Shown here piece by piece: positions 61,191-64,000 of a stretch of DNA of 64,000 nt. Position 1 is the first letter of the stretch, and every line of letters starts with the position of its first letter. The stretch comes from Tigheibacillus halophilus (GTDB taxonomy: Bacteria; Bacillota; Bacilli; Bacillales; Amphibacillaceae), in assembly GCF_042683165.1 (NCBI RefSeq), contig NZ_JBHUIZ010000005.1:310001-374000 (forward strand). Direction: 5' to 3'. Position numbers and translations under genes: made by a program. A model generated the notes under the pieces. The model saw only the letters and a program-made list of their open reading frames with translations, did no database searches and was not told the DNA's origin.

Positions 61191-61816
61191 CACGTTAAAG
61201 TGCTAGGCTGGAAAGTTGCATTGTGTATGTTGCATACGAACATACAGGCATTGAAAGCCGATATTCCAGTTGAATATTGAAAAGAGCTGGTTGAAAAGAA
61301 CTTCATTTCACTACACGCTCTGTTGCCGAATAAAAAAATGAAAACATATCCGATGTTTCTTTAAAACCAACTACTTGGTTTGGTGTCAGGTAGTTTTGCA
61401 GATTTACGGTTAACTCTTTATCTGTTAAACTATTTCCAAATGACTGACACCTCTTGAACGATCCATTTTGATTAGAGGAGAGGATTGTTTCTCGTGAGCG
61501 GAGAAGATGAACCGTTCGAAGATCTGAACATTCTGGGCAAAACACGCTTTGTGGCAGTTATTGCCTTCCTGATCGGTATCATTTTTGATATTCTGAAAAG
61601 GTCGTTTTGTTTGCAACGGTGGATTACAACAACAGCGCCGTAAGAATATACAATGGATTCTGTTCGTCTAGCTTTGCTTAATGGCTGCTGGTACATAACG
61701 TAGATGAGATTGTCAGCTCTATTACATTGGCAGGATTGTCTGAATTTTTAACAGCAGCACTCATTGTGGCGGCAGATCTCGTGTTTGACAAAAGAGTGAT
61801 CTTAGGGGGAAGTAAT
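61191..61816. other. Region between LysR and Eis-like genes
   Basis: About 625 bp. It contains one possible small gene (61494-61643, listed separately). Directly upstream of the acetyltransferase gene, an in-frame hydrophobic stretch (LAGLSEFLTAALIVAADLVFD) without its own start lies at about 61727-61800. Nothing else is supported. Confidence 0.4.
61494..61643 (+). CDS. Possible small membrane protein
   Basis: 49 residues from GTG 61494 (TTG 61485 also possible). Acidic N terminus (SGEDEPFEDLNILGKTRF) then one hydrophobic helix (VAVIAFLIGIIFDILK) and a polar tail. A GAGGAGAGG purine-rich site lies at 61474-61483. Composition resembles a single-pass membrane microprotein. No homologue recognised; could be a chance frame. 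Confidence 0.35.
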   Translation: MSGEDEPFEDLNILGKTRFVAVIAFLIGIIFDILKRSFCLQRWITTTAP

Positions 61817-62986
61817 ATGAAGCCAATCAAAGTATTGTATGCAGAGGATTACGATGAAATTTTTCAGCTTTCTGAATTCGCTTTCCAGTATAAGCTTTCA
61901 CCAGAAGAATTGCAAAAGAAAAAAGAGGAAGCATCCCGCCACACTATTTGGGGGTGGATGGATGACAATGCTAAAATAGCAGCAAAAGTTCATCTGATTC
62001 CGCTGACTTGTTATCTAAATGAGAAGCCTTTTGCCATGGGCGGGATAAGTGCGGTGGCGACTTGGCCTGAATACAGGAGACAAGGAATGGTGAAGCATCT
62101 GCTGCACCATGCTTTGCAGTACATGAGAAAAAACGGACAGATGATTTCATACCTTCATCCCTTCTCGGTTCCCTTTTATCGTAAATTCGGCTGGGAGCTC
62201 TGTTTCATGGAGAGAAAATGTACCATCCCGATGGAAGGCATGCGGCAAAACTGGGAAGGCAGAGGGTATGTGCGGCGAATAAGCACGGATATTCCGCTGT
62301 TACACGCCATTTATACCGGGTATGCCAAGAAATATAATGGGATGATGACCCGTGATGAGAAATGGTGGCAGCAACGTATTCTTCGCCAGGATTTTCATAT
62401 TGCTGCCGCATATAATGATAGCAATCAACCAGAAGGATACATTATTTATCATGTGCAAAAGGATAAGCTGGAAATAGTGGATTTTGCTTACACATCCATG
62501 AATGGATGGAAGCTGCTGCTCCAATTCATTGCCAATCATGATTCGATGGCAGCACAGGTGGAATTGACCGTACCAGAGAACGAGCCGCTTTCACTATTAT
62601 TGGAAAAGCCGGTTTTGGAGCAAAAAATACAATCCTATTTCATGGCCCGAATCGTAGATATTCCTGCTTTTTTGAAAGAATATTCATTTGCCAAAGGCTC
62701 GCACGCAGTGCAACTGGTTGTAGCGGATGAATTCCTTCCGGAGAATAGTGGTAGCTATGTGATAGAAAAACGTGATACAGATACATATGTTAATTTCACG
62801 AAAGAAGGTCACATTACAGCTGAAGACATACATATGAAGGTCCAGCAGCTCACGCAAATCCTGTTCGGCTTTGCCCGCCCGATGGAACTTCATCGCCTTG
62901 GTTTGATTCAAGGATCAGAAGCCTCAGTAAGAGAATTGGAATGGTTAATACCAGAAAGACAAACATATTTCGCTGATTTCTTTTAA
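61817..62986 (+). CDS. Eis-like GNAT acetyltransferase with C-terminal SCP2-type domain
   Basis: 389 residues from ATG 61817 after GGGGGAAG. Two N-terminal GNAT-type domains (residues about 1-150 with GGISAVATWPEYRRQGMVKHLLHHALQYM, the acetyl-CoA loop, and about 150-280) and a C-terminal SCP2-like domain (ending in WLIPERQTYFADFF). This matches the enhanced intracellular survival family, which acetylates aminoglycosides or protein lysines. B. subtilis YkkB/YesJ-like proteins differ; the closest class is Eis. Antibiotic role is inferred only from family. Confidence 0.85.
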   Translation: MKPIKVLYAEDYDEIFQLSEFAFQYKLSPEELQKKKEEASRHTIWGWMDDNAKIAAKVHLIPLTCYLNEKPFAMGGISAVATWPEYRRQGMVKHLLHHALQYMRKNGQMISYLHPFSVPFYRKFGWELCFMERKCTIPMEGMRQNWEGRGYVRRISTDIPLLHAIYTGYAKKYNGMMTRDEKWWQQRILRQDFHIAAAYNDSNQPEGYIIYHVQKDKLEIVDFAYTSMNGWKLLLQFIANHDSMAAQVELTVPENEPLSLLLEKPVLEQKIQSYFMARIVDIPAFLKEYSFAKGSHAVQLVVADEFLPENSGSYVIEKRDTDTYVNFTKEGHITAEDIHMKVQQLTQILFGFARPMELHRLGLIQGSEASVRELEWLIPERQTYFADFF

Positions 62987-63026
62987 AAACACGTGCTGTA
63001 TCATTGGTGGAGACGGAGGGAAGCAA

Positions 63027-63668
63027 GTGAGGAAAAAAACGCGCGCATTGTATTGGATACTAGCGCTTATCGGGCTGCTTCAGCTTCCATATTTCATCCC
63101 TGCTGGTACACGGAGTTTGATGGAATGGCAGCGCGAGAATCTGAACTGGAATTATATCGGAATCGCCGCGAATTATTTTCTGTTTGCAATATATGCGGGA
63201 TGGAGTGGGAAAAATCTCGGATGCTTCGGGGTGCATGCAGGTTTATGGAAACAGTGGATACGATGGTACGCTCTGCTGACAGGTCTTTTTTTGTTTACAA
63301 CAAGAGGTATTGCTTTTTTTACGGAAGGACCGTTGGGGTTTCAAATCCCATTATGGACGACTGTCTTTTTCCAGCTGATCTATGTTGCTTTTGGCGAAGA
63401 ACTGTTTTGGAGAGGATTCATTCAATCGGAATTCGGGATATGGATCGCTTCTATTGGCTTTGGTTTCATTCATTTCCTTCCAGGGGTTGTATGGCACGTA
63501 ATGCTTGGGGCCGATTTCAACATGCTTTGGGGATTGGGGCAAATGATTTTTGCGATCGCCATCGGTTTTTTATTCGGCTGGGTAAGAAACAAAACGGATT
63601 CTGTTTACGCTTGTGTTCTATTGCATGGAATATACAATCTAAGCAATCATCTGTTTGTTCCTTTGTGA
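63027..63668 (+). CDS. CPBP family intramembrane metalloprotease (second copy)
   Basis: 213 residues from GTG 63027 (GGAGG seven bases upstream). About six membrane helices. Signature FGEELFWRGFIQ (EExxxR) near residue 125, then FGFIHFLPGVVWH with the second metal-site His and a C-terminal CVLLHGIYNLSNH third. Same family as the protein at 6.9 kb but shorter. It lies 40 bp after the Eis-like gene and could share its transcript. Confidence 0.86.
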   Translation: MRKKTRALYWILALIGLLQLPYFIPAGTRSLMEWQRENLNWNYIGIAANYFLFAIYAGWSGKNLGCFGVHAGLWKQWIRWYALLTGLFLFTTRGIAFFTEGPLGFQIPLWTTVFFQLIYVAFGEELFWRGFIQSEFGIWIASIGFGFIHFLPGVVWHVMLGADFNMLWGLGQMIFAIAIGFLFGWVRNKTDSVYACVLLHGIYNLSNHLFVPL

Positions 63669-63742
63669 CAGTTATCGGAAAATAAAAAACAAGAAATATG
63701 GATTTTTTTAATCATTGCGGCATTCAAAAGGCGGAGGAAAAA

Positions 63743-64000
63743 ATGAACTTTGTAGCATGGACAATTGTAGCTTGTGAAATTGGATTTTGGATCTTTATCA
63801 TATCCGGTTTGGTTACCAGATATATTTTCAATCAAAAGCGGATCGGGCTGTTTCTTTTAGCCATGACTCCACTAGTCGATGTTGCGCTTTTGATTGTAAC
63901 CAGTATCGACATCTATTCTGGTGCAACAGCAACCATTGCACACAGTATTGCACCACTGTATATTGCTATTTCTGTCGTTTATGGAAAAAGTATGATCCGG
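63743..64000 (+). CDS. Integral membrane protein, N-terminal part
   Basis: 86 codons from ATG 63743 (GGAGGAAAA upstream), continuing past the right edge. Three hydrophobic helices: TIVACEIGFWIFIISGLV, GLFLLAMTPLVDVALLIVT and ATIAHSIAPLYIAISVVYGKSM. The helix pattern with internal Glu, Asp and His resembles Bacillus YmcC-like membrane proteins of unknown function. Truncated by the window. Confidence 0.65.
   Translation, partial: MNFVAWTIVACEIGFWIFIISGLVTRYIFNQKRIGLFLLAMTPLVDVALLIVTSIDIYSGATATIAHSIAPLYIAISVVYGKSMIR

Noticed and set aside
1..64000. Known defence island, CRISPR array or prophage
   Set aside because: No cas, restriction, Thoeris, Gabija, CBASS or other defence gene cluster, no repeat-spacer array and no phage structural genes are seen. 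The Tad2-like, HEPN-like and SNF2 genes are isolated from each other.

Overview
The window reads as chromosomal DNA of a Gram-positive, endospore-forming member of the Bacillaceae, close in gene content to Terribacillus, Oceanobacillus or Virgibacillus. This is inferred from gene content only. Supporting signs are strong AGGAGG-type ribosome binding sites, frequent TTG/GTG starts, moderate GC, an SspO-like spore protein, an Amj-type lipid II flippase, an RsbR-type stressosome protein, a KatX-type catalase, SAM-I and T-box leaders, and a yybE/yybF-like divergent pair. I see no rRNA, tRNA, CRISPR array, prophage or intact transposase.

Layout. 1-6.0 kb: the tail of a YkvI-like membrane protein, then an amino-sugar-like island with an RpiR regulator, an M20 amidohydrolase, a PTS EIIBC and a NagB-like deaminase. 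6.1-11.8 kb: a LysM-3D exoprotein, a CPBP protease, a membrane-protein gene broken by a 17-bp tandem duplication, a flavin reductase, cysteine synthase, a tiny DUF2829/Tad2-like protein and an SDR. 11.8-15.2 kb: glpFK behind a GlpP-type leader, and queT behind what looks like a preQ1-II riboswitch. 15.2-20.7 kb: an RsbR paralogue, 3-hydroxybutyrate dehydrogenase, amj, a MarR-DoxX operon with a clear operator, and a YfmJ-like reductase. 20.8-26.4 kb: a DrrAB-type ABC exporter, spore and small proteins, membrane proteins, a hydrolase and a Nudix enzyme. 26.5-31 kb: a T-box leader in front of a SAM hydrolase (DUF62) gene, an amidase, and glycerol dehydrogenase with a Rex-type operator. 31-38.1 kb: a SWIM-SNF2 helicase, an aldehyde dehydrogenase, an MBL hydrolase and a HEPN/DUF4145-like protein. 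38.2-42.3 kb: a SAM-I-controlled metNIQ operon that also carries an M20 amidohydrolase. 42.5-50 kb: an FAH hydrolase, an Na+/alanine symporter, a two-component flavin monooxygenase pair, YdeI, and an acyl-CoA ligase with a thioesterase. 50-58.6 kb: cidAB with a divergent LysR gene, GNAT, an Ank-TPR protein, two lipoproteins, an SDR, a catalase and a small alanine/lysine-rich protein. 58.8-64 kb: the yybF/yybE-like pair, an Eis-like acetyltransferase, a second CPBP protease and a truncated membrane protein.

Most of the window is ordinary metabolism controlled by well-marked RNA and DNA switches: preQ1-II, T-box, SAM-I, a GlpP leader, and Rex- and MarR-type operators. The least ordinary points are the RpiR/M20/PTS/NagB-like island, the preQ1-II element outside its usual host group, the T-box on a SAM-hydrolase gene, a lone chromosomal Tad2-like protein, three genes whose best ribosome binding site points to an AUU or AUC start, and the 17-bp duplication that breaks a membrane-protein gene.
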